From Pseudeuparius sepicola (lineage: Eukaryota > Arthropoda > Insecta > Coleoptera > Anthribidae): a DNA stretch of 64,000 bases. The notes under the pieces are model-generated. The model saw only the letters and a list, made by a program, of their open reading frames with translations. It did not search any database and was not told the origin of the DNA. Below are positions 46,101 through 56,859 of this stretch, in pieces. A program made the translations under genes and the position numbers. The stretch spans positions 27,528,096 to 27,592,095 of the forward strand of contig OY987308.1 of assembly GCA_963920635.1 (NCBI GenBank), read 5' to 3'. Each line of letters begins with the position of its first letter. Position 1 is the stretch's first letter.

Positions 46101-46371
46101 AAATGCTTCTAGCACTGTCTGATTCTGTGGCAAAACCAATCATGGAATCACTTAAATGTTCAATAAGGATACCTTTTGCACTCCTTTCGCATTTTTTCCA
46201 CACATCGGTTATTTCTGCAGGTGTATCTTCATCTATAACCTTTAGTGCATCTTCTTCTGCAATTAAAGCACGAATTCTAAATTTCCAAATAGAGTATTTA
46301 TCTCCATTGAATGGTTTGATATTTCTTTTGGTTTTAGTTTCGTTGACTTGCATTTTTTTTTGCTGAAACAC
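43138..46371 (-). pseudogene. Copia gag-pol polyprotein, 1077 aa to a frameshift
   Basis: Domains in order: gag with FNGDKYSIWKFRIRAL (about 18-35); zinc knuckle C-x2-C-x4-H-x4-C (CEHCGRKNHEKKNC, about 262-275); aspartic protease LDSGATDHIV (about 330); pre-integrase WHERLGHIG and CEACVYGKQ; integrase with D-D-E in HSDICGP, YCDNGKEY and NSVAERMNR (about 530-640); RT with QMDVKTAFLNG and YVDD in VILYVDDLVIAT. It stops at MVDLKI because of a one-base frame change. The order protease-integrase-RT is diagnostic of copia/Pseudoviridae. Frame otherwise open over 3.2 kb, so the insertion is young. Confidence 0.92.
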
Positions 46372-46420
46372 TTCACTAACAGTTTATCAACTAACACTGA
46401 ACACAATACTTAATTTGTGT

Positions 46421-46434
46421 CTGGGCCCATAACC
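46421..46434 (-). other. Copia primer-binding site (initiator Met tRNA type)
   Basis: The minus strand reads GGTTATGGGCCCAG directly next to the 5' LTR. This is the internal tRNA-iMet match known for Drosophila copia, where the primer is a tRNA half and not the 3' end. Confidence 0.88.
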
Positions 46435-46664
46435 TATTGGGTTAATAGGAAGCAGACTTGGTTAAAATAATTTTAGACAATATAGGAATCTAATTCTGCA
46501 CTTTTTATTAAATTTAGAACCGAACAGTTCAGGCTTAGGCTTATGAATAATATACGTTTTTACATCCAGCATCTTTGGGTGCCCCAGAAACGTGATGTTT
46601 ATATAAACATTGAATAGGGACAAATCCGAGGACAAATCGATATATATTTTTGCTTATTACAATA
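46435..46664 (-). repeat. Copia 5' LTR (230 bp)
   Basis: Its inner edge is fixed by the primer site and its outer edge by the GAAAA duplication. Begins TATTGTAATAAG and ends CCCAATA on the minus strand, giving a 5-bp inverted end TATTG/CAATA in place of the usual TG...CA. Confidence 0.7.
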
Positions 46665-46669
46665 GAAAA

Positions 46670-47065
46670 AAATGTTTTATTAGACAAGAAAATAATCATA
46701 AGGGATCACCCGTCCATGAACCGACCGCGCGCGGCGTTGCTTGACGTTGACGATCGCCCTACCTAGGTCGAGTATGACGAGGCACGGCGCTTCCCAACAG
46801 ACACTCCAAACTGCCGCCTGTTGTGCAGCCTCCATGAAAAATAGATCGATATTCAAACCTACTAAAATATTTATACTGAAAGATTGCGCTGCTATAGGTA
46901 ACAATTTCGCATTGTGTACTGTGGGTAACTTTTGACGATCGATGGCTTCACGTCTGACGTTTGATGTTTACATATCGTCAAACTTCTTGAAAAAAATCGT
47001 ACAATAATGGGCTACTTCAGTGCCGATTTCGGCCGATTTTGAGACACTTCAAAAATCTTTTGCAT
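46670..47065 (-). repeat. Family A repeat, copy 4, main part
   Basis: The 5S-like core is at 46701-46765 (TCAACGTCAAGCAACGCCGC, TTCATGGACGGGTGATCCC on the minus strand), continuing to GGGCTACTTCAGTGCCG near 47009. Matches copy 3 throughout apart from short deletions. Confidence 0.7.
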
Positions 47066-48359
47066 CGGCAACACCTCCACGTTCCATTATTAATAATTCG
47101 ACCCATCGACATAGACATGTTATTCAAATCTGCCCGAGTTCAATGAAACAAAACGGTCCGATATAATTTGTTCCAATATAATGTCGTATGTTAATTCTTT
47201 TTGTGACAACAGCCGCAATATGGGCCACCAGTTCTAACAGTATCGGTGATCTACCGGGATGTATGACCGTTTCTAGACGGTTCTCGGCGGGTATATCGAG
47301 TTTCGCGACCCCGACAAAAGTATGCTAATACCGATTAAGATTTGGGTGTCTGAGTTTCGTTTTTGGTTTCTTTTTTTTTTCTTCGGGCGGTCTAGACCCT
47401 ATATGAGGTATTGGTCTGGACAGATACACATAAAACTTCTATTTATAGGTGGTCTTTGGCGGGTTTCTGCACGAATGTGACCCAGTGGCGTTCCGAAGAG
47501 GGGCTCAATCATTGGAAGTTATTTGTGGATCCAGTGGTGTTCGTTTATAATCGAAGTATATTGATGGAATTGGTAACTCAGAAGAAGAAGACAAGAACCT
47601 ACACGAATTATGTTTTGTGGCTTTCATAACCTTAAACCGTTGACTGACGTTAATACGTCAGTCAACGCTTAAACCGATTGATCAGGTTAGATTGACAGTT
47701 AGTAGTTCGATGTTTGACAGCAGCTCTGGAGAGTTCACAACCACAGAGATATACAAGATATTGATATGCTTATTATTATTGTTTTAATACACATAAATGA
47801 ATATTTAGCAAGAATAAATCGTTTTAGCGTTAAATATTTGTAAATACTTAAACGACTTCCTTATTTAATTCAGGTTTTCGCTATCTAAATGAAATGCCTT
47901 AGTGAAATGTAATCAAGCATTTTGAATTTATCTGATGATGTACAAATATCAGATTCAACCGGTTTTTTGGCGGCTTACTAGCAAATCCCCGTTAAAAACA
48001 ACAATAATAAAATTATTACTTATGTTCGAGTACCATAGTCATCGCACGGTCGAAAATTCAGTTAAGTATTTATAAAACTGTGACCAACATATTTTTCCTG
48101 GAAGAAACTCATATAACGTAATACCCCCTGATCGCTATTACAGCTTTTGTAATCCGAAATGTGAATGTCGCATTTCCGGAACGTTGCTTAGGCGCCACTT
48201 AAATAAATATAGGGGGGATTCACATAATATGTAGGTGTTTATCGGATTTTAAAATTGAAACTGTATGGCAACAAATTGGCAAATTATCAATCACAAAAAA
48301 AGAATGCCAGTTTAGACTATGATACCCCTACGTTGAGGTAGTTTAGACCATGATATGAC
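47066..48359. other. Spacer, no recognised gene
   Basis: Short motif-free ORFs (for example 47411-47629). A palindrome is listed at 47638-47667. The rest is AT-rich. Confidence 0.4.
47638..47667. repeat. Perfect 13-bp hairpin, 4-base loop
   Basis: CGTTGACTGACGT, TAAT, ACGTCAGTCAACG. AAACCG words flank it on both sides. Confidence 0.85.
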
Positions 48360-48720
48360 AATGTCTAGTTTGGGATACGCTACGCCTAGCTTAGGCCACA
48401 GTGCCTCTATAGTTTGTGGTAACTACCTAGACTCATGACGTTCGTCAATGATGGACATAATATCGTGATCGTCCTATATAGGCGCGACCCGAAATTTATT
48501 TGATCTCGCTGTCGCGGCGGCCTTGGCAGTGAAAACAGCCGCGGATCGAGCCTCCCGGTGACGTCACCCCGCATCGTAGTAACCCATGAACAGCGGCGGC
48601 GGCGGCGGAGCTGCGCGTTTATCAATGAACTCGTGACGTAACGAGCGGATTCCACAGGTGTCGCGCTCTCGAGATGCCGCCGTCGCGATTTCCGAGATCT
48701 AGAAGGCCTAAAATTGCCGC
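48360..48720. promoter_or_regulatory. GC-rich island with CArG and CRE words
   Basis: CCTATATAGG (about 48474-48483) fits the SRF CArG box. GTGACGTCACC (about 48560) is a perfect CRE and CGTGACGTAACG (about 48631) a variant. A (CGG)n run precedes the latter. No exon is evident. Candidate enhancer or promoter by motif content only. Confidence 0.35.
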
Positions 48721-49306
48721 TGCGTTCGGTACTTCCCCAAGTGCAACGTTTGAATAATTATTTAATATTCATCGGGCATTAGAATGTCCGTTCTGAAAAC
48801 TTTCCGATTCCGGCGCTTTGCGCGGTTTTTCCGCACTACCTTTCAAAGATGTTGTGGATCCACGATATTTTGTTGTGGAATGTCGGAAAAATGTGTTTAC
48901 AGGAAAGACGTAAGCAAATTCTAACATAGCAATAATTTTTGTTATGCCAGTCACGATATACAAAACAGCGTTTGGAAAAAAACCATACGAAAAGTTCATA
49001 TACCTGCTTCCTTTCCTTGTCTGTTTGATTTGGTTGTCTTAAGAGGATACCAATGCTACATCCTCGAGTTTTTTTCTGAATTATTTTCGGTCGAATTTTC
49101 GTATGGTAGAAAGTGCCAGGATCCCCAGTTTCCTGTTACGCAATGTTTTAGATCCGTGTACGTGCGAAAATTAGAACTTGTCGTTATATGTTTGGGAAAT
49201 ACCGCCATTGTCTAGAAAAATGCGACTCGAAAACGAATTCAATACTCGCAGTGGGTCCTCTTAAACTTCGTCTTGCAAAAAGTTTACTCAACGGAATGTG
49301 TAGGTA
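48721..49306. other. No recognised feature
   Basis: Mixed composition, small ORFs without motifs. Confidence 0.4.
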
Positions 49307-50485
49307 CAGGGTGTTCACGATATATCGGCGACCCCCCTTAACTTTCTCATTTTTGACCAGAGGAAAAAGTGTTTTATATGAAAGTTTTAGAAAATTTTCT
49401 TAGCTTTCCAAAGCCAGAAAGAAAATCGAACGTCGCGTTTTCAAGAGAGAGAGACCTAACTTGTGTTTTTTAAATGGAACACCCTGTATGTTATTGAATT
49501 TTTAGATTCTACGCTTCATTCCGATTGCAACGAGATATATATTTAATATGTTTTATATAACTTTTGTCGTAGAAAATTGAATTTTAAAACAGGATTACAC
49601 AAAAACTAAGGTGGCCATGAAACTAGAACTAACACATTTAGGAAAGTTTTGATTTGTTCCAAGAGAAAAAAATCAAAAACACGACAGAAAAGCTTATAAG
49701 TTTTACTAAACAAACAAAATATATAACAAACTATAACAATAACAATATTTTTCATAAGAACTGTTCGAATTGTAATCCGTTCACTTGGAGGCATGAGCGA
49801 TATCTCTTTTTCAGATTATTAATACTTGTTAATATTATATCTTGATTGTTATTTAAAAAATGTATCCGTTGTTACAAAGATCCCAATAAAAATATAGAAG
49901 AACTGCAAGGGAAAATTGTCGAACGAATACATTTTTTAAATAACAATCAAGATATAATATTATTAACAAGTATTAATAATATGAAAAAGAGATATCGCTC
50001 ATGCCTCCAAGTGAACGGATTACAATTCGAACAGTTCTTATGAAAAATATTGTTATTGTTATACTTTGTTATATATTTTGTTTGTGTAGTAAAATTTAGA
50101 TGATTTTCTGTTGTTTTTATGATTTTCAAATCAAATCAAAAATATTCTTAAATGTGTTAGTTCTAGTTTCATGTCCACCTTAGTTTTTGTGTAATCCTGT
50201 TTTAAAATGTAATTTTCTACGACAAAAGTTATATAAAACATATTAAATTATATATCATTGTAATCGGAATGAAGCGTAGAATCTAAAAATTCAATAACAT
50301 TTAGGGTGTTCCATTTAAAAAATACAAATTAGGTCTCTATCTTGAAAACGCGACGTTCGATTTTCTTTCTGAAAACGGCGTTGGAAAGTCGAGAAAATTT
50401 TCTAAAACTTACATATAAAACACTTTTTCCTCGGGTCAAAAATAAGAAAGTTAAGGGGGGTCTCCAATATTTCGTGAACACCCTG
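49307..50485. mobile_element. Foldback element, family H (1.18 kb)
   Basis: CAGGGTGTTCACGATAT at the left and its worn complement (TTCGTGAACACCCTG) at the right, TA-flanked. Long arms include AACTTTCTCATTTTTGACC, AAAAGTGTTTTATATGAAAG, AATCGAACGTCGCGTTTTC and AATTCAATAAC...TTATTGAATTTTT, plus internal ACACCCTGTATG. The central part (49740-50040) is itself an inverted repeat. No ORF with motifs. Confidence 0.88.
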
Positions 50486-53379
50486 TACCTATTTCTTTTT
50501 TATTAACAGAAAATATGATGTGTTACGTGAAAAGAACCTATTGCTGATAACAGCCGATGACTAATGAGTCATTAACGGCACAAACCATTTTTTAATAACT
50601 CGAATTCCTCTGGCGTAGCTCACTAATACGAAAAAAATCGACCGAAAACCCTGAGATGTTATTATGTCGATACTGTCCAAATACTTGACACGGTGATAGA
50701 AAGCAAGTTGCTGATCTCATAGATTGAAGTGATAACCTAGAGAAAGCATAATTTATCTTATTTTCGCGTGGGTCGTATCAGCAGACGCTGGCACATATTC
50801 GGAGGGTCAAGTTTGAATTGTGTCTTTCGAAGATTTAACACCTTATTCGAGGGCAGTGACACGGGGAATTTTCCGGGATATTTCACATTTTTTCGAGCCC
50901 AATTAATGTTCGGCATGAGTCACCAAACCCCACGGCGATCGTTTGATTTCGCAACCTATCCTAATGATAATTTTTTCAAGTGTTTGACACGAATATAACG
51001 ACTACCAACCACCTGTTGTGCAATATGTGGACCTGACGAAATAATGTAACGCGAGATGAGGGGAAATGTAGCCATATATACCTGCCGCAGAGAAAGTGAT
51101 TCACCAATTTGCATTTTTACCTTATAATTTTGCCCTTGCCTACCCACGAGAGGAGCAAACTGATAATTATACTGTGTCCGACTCTTTAATAAATGTAATG
51201 TTCAGACACAAAAAAAATGAGTAGAGATTCGGGCAATCTATGATTAAAAACTTTGGGCGCCGGGGGAGTACCAAGATAAAAAAAAAAGACTTTAAGATGC
51301 AAGATAAGAGATAAATACGAACGTTCTGGAAAGTGCCAACTTAAGAAGTAAAAGGGAGTATAGTGCGATATTATGAGTATAGCAAAAAACAATTGTTGAA
51401 AGAAATTGCAATTGTTTATCTGAGCAGGTTACTCATACCACTGATAATCAAGATAAGGATCTTATATTATGGGGGACTTCCGAAAAATTGTATCAGTATT
51501 AACTGAGATCTCAGAGAGGGAAATTGATGATAGTGATTAGTGATATATCCAGTGATTTCTATTTTATTTCCTCGAATTCAAAGGATTACAAAATGATGAG
51601 AGCCAGACTAAAAGGTAAGAGCGTTATATCAGGGAAAAATTGTTTGGAGACAAATCTGGCATATTTATGATAACATTCTTAAGATACCAATTATAAATAA
51701 GCGTGACGAGATTTGAAAAAAATATTGGGCAAGTTACGGCTTGTTTTTTATTAAAATAAATACCTACATGCTCGATTTGGTTCAAAGAAATAAAACTGCC
51801 GTGTCTTAAGCGGTTTGGAAATTTTAGTCTTTTCATTTGATAAATCGATACGTGCAAATTTATAGGTTTTATAATTATTGCGAATGCCATGTAATAGCGG
51901 GCAATTATCCAGTGTTAGTAAGAAGTGCATACAGTTCTCAGTAGATTTGGGGATCCCCTTTTTCAGAACTATTTGAAAAAAAAATTACTGTACCTACACG
52001 TTTTTCCGCAAGCAATTAAATATAATATCTACTAGTAGATATATTCAGGTAGGTATTAAAATTTAAATAAATAAGTAACGAGTCCCGCATTTTAATTGCT
52101 ATTCAGGTATTTAGTTTGTTTACATGTTATTTTTAATAGGGATTCCGACGAATGTTGTAAAAGTAGGTATGCAGGTACTACCCCAACATTATAAAAGTTA
52201 GTTTTTAAAACATACATTTTTTATTGGCCCAGGTGTGTGCAAGGGAAAAACTTTTTTATTTATTGTTAACTTTTCGAGGAAAACCCATACTGTATAAAAA
52301 AAAATAACATTTGGAAGCGGTAGGTAAAAATTTTAATGTTGCCAAGTTGAACGAAAACGGTTGATTTTATCGCCAAAAAGATAACCTCAAAAATGTTACA
52401 AGTAAAAACACTACCCAAAAGTAGCGCAAGTGACGCCCTCTGTTAAATACATTTTCAGCTTATTCTCCATCCCCAAAAACACGGCAGTGCAAATTTTCAA
52501 TAATGTACCTAGTATAAAGTAAAAAATACGGCCAAATATTCAATTTTAAAACGTAAACTTGGACGCCCTGTATCTCAGAAACTAAAAACGATAGAGACAT
52601 TATGGTCGGTAAGAATTTTATTTTTTGAAGTTCTGCATGCTCCAGAAGTTATGCCAGATATTTTTTTGAAACACCCTGTATTGTATAACGTGTTGATATT
52701 TGCTTTTCCCTTTAAGAAGATATGTGGACCTACATTTAAAAAAAACAGTCAAAATAATAACAAAATGACAATAAATATTAAAAGTTTCTTCCTACCAGTT
52801 TTTTTAAGTAGGTATACCTACCTCCTGGATAGACGAAAAAGTAAAAATGAAGGATATTGATTTGCCCTTGCAACTTTTATATAAAACTTTTTTTCTATCT
52901 GCTAAAATTAGGGAAATAATAATTTATTATTAATATCAAAATTTGAAAACTGAATTTTAAATTTTAGAAGTTGAAGGAGGATAATTATATTGCAGAATAA
53001 TCTTTTTCACAATCATATAAATTGTCATTTGATTGTTATTGTTTGTTTAACAACAAGACTTATTTTCATTCTGAATTTTCATAGATTAAAAAATAAAAAC
53101 GCAAAATTCAAAATTCAGGTTTCAAATTTGGCTTTAACAACTTCTTTTATAAACATTTTGTCTAAAATAATAAATAGTAGGTACTTCTCCCTTGAACGTT
53201 CAAATGTTTTCTTAATTTATTTAACACCTTTACAAAGAATGACTTTGCGACGAATAATAAAAATGTTTCTCCTCTTGTCAAGTCCACGTGTGGACACACC
53301 GCACACTGTATATTTCACGTTTGCACGGAAATGGAAGAAATCGAAGAATAATAATTAACGTCAACTTCTTCTTTACCGC
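50486..53379. other. Long spacer with decayed foldback ends
   Basis: No gene recognised. A worn foldback-type pair lies around 52567-52680 (GACGCCCTGTATCTCAG, ACACCCTGTATTG). Small ORFs (50768-50998, 52990-53358) have no motifs. Confidence 0.4.
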
Positions 53380-53760
53380 GTCTGAAGTTCCCGGAGACGG
53401 CGGGACGGGGTCCCGAATGACGCTCCTCCGGGGTTCGATTAGTTCGGCGGTGGGGCACAATATAAGCAGGCCATGACCGCCGCCGACTGCGAGTCACGCG
53501 AAAAACAAGCGCGCACACACACGCCGGTGGCGCAGGTCGCCCCGTGACGTCACGACGGTTAATCGGAACGCGCGCGAAATTCGAAAAATCACACACCGCC
53601 CCTGGAATGAGTTTTTCGGCGCAATTCTTCGCGGACCCAGCGACACCGCCGCACGGTACGTATATCTTGTGTGCATCGCAAATATTTTCGGAGGTTAACA
53701 ACGCATTGTTCGCCCCTTCCGCCAATATTTGGAGTGGGTAACTGGATCGAAAAATTCGAA
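53380..53760 (+). promoter_or_regulatory. GC-rich island with TATA-like box and donor
   Basis: ACAATATAAGCAGG (TATA-type at 53460-53465) is followed by GC-rich sequence with a perfect CRE (GTGACGTCACG, about 53544) and ends with a donor-like ACGGTACGTATA at 53654. It could be a non-coding first exon of something downstream, gene 2 included. No transcript evidence. Confidence 0.3.
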
Positions 53761-54406
53761 ACGGAATCACTTTAATTCGAACCGACACAAATCGGTTCGT
53801 TAATTCCGACCCATTTAACCGAAGGTAAAAAAGCCCGACGGGTTTCGAACACCCACCCGAACAGCTGATCCGGTGTGTATAATTTTTAAGTCGGCGATTA
53901 GATAGTTACGATGGGATTTATTTGTTTTGCCGAAATTGCCGGTATGCGCCTACCGTTCTCGAGATTGAGTAAAATGCGGCAAACAGTTCGCGAGTCATTC
54001 GTGTTTGGACGTGTCTGAGATTTCTGCGTTGGGGACGGCAGGTTCGCTTGTTTTCGGATTCTAGAGCACCCAGTACCTGATGTTTTCAAACATTGATCAG
54101 CGAAATTATTACGTGAGGTAGGGACCAGTCTAAGCTTGTAGCGAACGACACCTACTTTTACGTGAATTTGGCTCTTCAATATGGCACGGAAGTTTACGTA
54201 TGCTTATTAGAAAAATAAAGTTTTTATAAAGGTACCTATTGGGTATTGAAATAGGTGCCAATAAACTATAAAACTGATAATATACCTAAAGCTTCTAATG
54301 GCCGTAACATAACCACTGGCGAAGATATGGGTAATCAGTTTCGAATTTAGCATAAAAATAGTGCAATAGCTTGAATATAATATATGGGTTAAACACTTTT
54401 AATGTA
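53761..54406. other. No recognised feature
   Basis: A CCACTGGCGAAGATATGGG phrase at 54314 is a scrap of family E. Otherwise nothing. Confidence 0.4.
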
Positions 54407-54891
54407 CAGGGTGTCCAGATTTGGTTGTAAATGCGGGGTATCTCGGCTATTTTTGGAGATAGGGAGTTGCGGTTTTCGCGAACCGTTGCTACTTTTTTGT
54501 GAAACGAAAGATACCGTAAACAGATTTTTCATAGCCACCTTCTTTTTTAAGATACAGGGCGAAATTTAAAACTTGCGCTTTTGGGGCATACCTCGTACCT
54601 TGGGAACGGTTAATGATATTGAAATGGCAAAAAATGTATCTTATAGACATTTTCACGTAGAATTCAGTGCCGTATTCAGTTTTTTTACTAAAATTGATAG
54701 TGTTAGATATAGTATATGGACCAAACTTAGTTTTTTTTTTAAATAGAACACCCTGTATATTTTCTACTAGTTATATTCAGATTGTCGTAAGCTTTACAAA
54801 AATAATATATAACACTATGTAGTTATTATCTATATTAGGCTCTAAAAATAACCGAGATACCCCGTATTTACAACCAAATCTGGACACCCTG
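54407..54891. mobile_element. Foldback MITE, family I (485 bp)
   Basis: CAGGGTGTCCAGATTTGGTT at the left and its complement at the right, TA-flanked. Arms of about 60 bases (ATGCGGGGTATCTCGGCTAT). An internal AACACCCTGTATA shows another end inside it. No ORF. Confidence 0.9.
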
Positions 54892-56499
54892 TACAGGGAT
54901 TTCAGGCTTAATTTGTACTTTTTATTTTAATTTATTTTCGGTAGCTTTCTTAGTAGTTGGCTACGAAACAAAACAATAACACTTCTTGTTGCCTGTTTAT
55001 AGTTTGTGTCATATATATGTCATAGAATTTAACCAAATTATTATTTTTTGTTTTAAATTGAACTTAATTTGTTTATACCAGATCAACAGGTTTTTATATC
55101 AAATTTGGAATATGCCGAAATACAGCCATATTGAAAGTTTCAAGGTCGAATATCTTCCAAACGGTTCGACTAAATAAATATATAGTTGAAATCACAAAAA
55201 TACGTAGATTTCAAAAATAGTAAAATATACAGGGTGTTCTATTAAAAAACATAGTTATATATATCTATTACTCGATGTTTAATTGTTTTTCTGAAAATTC
55301 GTTTAGATAGTCCTGCATTGGCACTTTACCATTTTTATATTTAATTAGGTCAAAGAATAAAAAGTTAAGAAAAATGATTTTAAGACGAAAAGTTCCTATA
55401 AGCAAACACTCTAGTCTTCGAAATACAGAACTTTTAAAAAAGTAATGATGTATTTTCATACTAAATTTTTTATACATGCCTGATTATGGAAAGTTGTTGT
55501 CTTAATAGTATATTACATAGCGAGAGTTGTGTAAACAGCTTATTACGTACGAGTGGAAAAGTTGCGCACGAGCCGCGCAGCGGCGAGTGCTGTAATTCCA
55601 CGAGTAAGTACTGAGCTTACAACTCGAGTTTTGTATTATAATTTTTCTTCGACGAAAGAAAAACTATTATAATAGATAAACTATACTTCTGATTATCTGA
55701 CAGGCAACAATTAGTATGTTGGTTAGTTGCTATGGTGACGCGGATGCCGCGCTAACAAGGCACCCGTGATAATTGCGTTTTAATTAAGAACAGATACGTA
55801 ATTTTTTTTTATTACGTGTCAGTTATTACGTGTCAGTTATTACGTGTCAGTGTTCGTAACAATGGACTTACTTATAACCTAAACCGCCACTTAATAGGTA
55901 TGTTACTAGCATAGGAGTAGAAAAAATAATTTATTCTCTACAAAACGTCAAAATTCCCAAAACTAGATACAACCTCTATATTGGTAGACATCTATCTACT
56001 TCAGTAAATTCAATTATATTTTTTTAATTCTGCTTACATATCACCTAAATTGTAACATCTCTATATATTTTTTTCAATTGAAAGCTGTCTTATGCTGAAT
56101 ATTCGAACTGACCATGGTACTAGGTATTGAAATTGTCCGAATATTTAATTGTATTATAGGATTTGAGTAACTTTTAATGTTGTCAGTTCTTTTGGCTAAA
56201 AAAATGATGTCAGAAGAAACCACGTCATTCTCTTTATCTGTCGAATTTGGCATTTGTTGAAAATGGGTTTATTTCCCAAAATCTAGAAAAATGAGTAGGT
56301 AGGTACTTTAATTTTTTTTTGTAAACACATATTTCATTCAATTTAGTGTTAGCGAAACTGTATAACGTATAATGTTTTCTGTCTATACTATAGGTATTAT
56401 TTATGAATGTAGTTCTTCACAAAATATTGAAATAAAGCCAGTTTAGGAGGAAAGTATCGAAACTACTTACATTTGACGAATGTTTAGTTGGAAATTTTT
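54892..56499. other. Spacer with small repeats
   Basis: A solitary CAGGGTGTTCTATT end at 55232. A palindromic block is at 55520-55670 (GCGCACGAGCCGCGCAGCGG; ATTATAATTTTTC.../GAAAAACTATTATAAT). No gene recognised. Confidence 0.4.
55811..55852. repeat. 14-bp tandem repeat, 3 units
   Basis: ATTACGTGTCAGTT repeated three times, the last ending TG. Confidence 0.9.
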
Positions 56500-56852
56500 C
56501 AAACGTAGCGGAATCGAACGATTTCACATGTCGGCTTGCCAACGTTCCCTCCGTACCCTGCCCCCACCCCTCCTCTGGCGGCGGTACCTCCAAGGCGCGC
56601 CATTGGCCAGGAGGTGCCCCCCTCGGTACCTTCACGCAGCCTCCTTCGACCGCGACACTCACCGGACCGCCGCCTCAGTCCGAAAGCTTTCGCGAATCGT
56701 CTCGGAGCACCCGAAAGAGCTTTCTTTCCGGCCCGGACTACTCCGGATTCCTTATACGTGCGCCCGCCAAAATGTCCGGTTGTCAGGTCGAGTGGGAGAA
56801 ACTGTGGAGTGGGGTATTTGAGTGATTCGCCGGCGTTGAGGTGCTGCTTAGC
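56500..56852 (+). promoter_or_regulatory. GC-rich island, likely promoter and 5'UTR of gene 2
   Basis: Ends at the 7-nt coding exon. An arthropod initiator-like TCAGTC is at 56675-56680. Overlapping GC-rich ORFs on both strands are compositional. Confidence 0.45.
56772..56825 (+). other. Upstream ORF of gene 2 (17 codons)
   Basis: ATG in the near-ideal context CAAAATG, 81 bases before and in the same frame as the gene 2 start, closed by TGA at 56823-56825. If transcribed, it should restrain translation of the weaker-context ATG at 56853. Confidence 0.45.
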
Positions 56853-56859
56853 ATGGAGG
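56853..56859 (+). CDS. Gene 2 coding exon 1 (7 nt)
   Basis: ATGGAGG, then the donor GTACGT; phase 1. The join to 57496 (after CTTTCTTCTTTTCAG) gives M-E-E-S-C-R-N-A-R-L ahead of the signal core, in frame. There is no in-frame ATG suitable as a start inside exon 2 before the signal core. Confidence 0.65.

Larger units (their letters stand above)
41277..46669 (-). mobile_element. Copia-type LTR retrotransposon, damaged, nested in a family A repeat
   Basis: Bounded by a 5-bp duplication GAAAA (41277-41281 and 46665-46669). The right, 5' LTR is 46435-46664. The left, 3' LTR keeps only 128 bases (41282-41409), apparently identical to 46435-46562. LTR termini would be TATTG...CAATA. Primer site, gag-pol and most of RNase H are present. 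The region from the RNase H end (about 42440) to 41410 has been replaced by other repeats, so the element cannot be complete. A single frameshift lies near 43130. Confidence 0.85.

Noticed and set aside
43907..46366. Plus-strand ORFs over the copia element
   Set aside because: Antisense shadows of gag-pol.
53315..53788. 157-codon minus-strand ORF
   Set aside because: No domain, and it lies in a CpG-rich island open on both strands.
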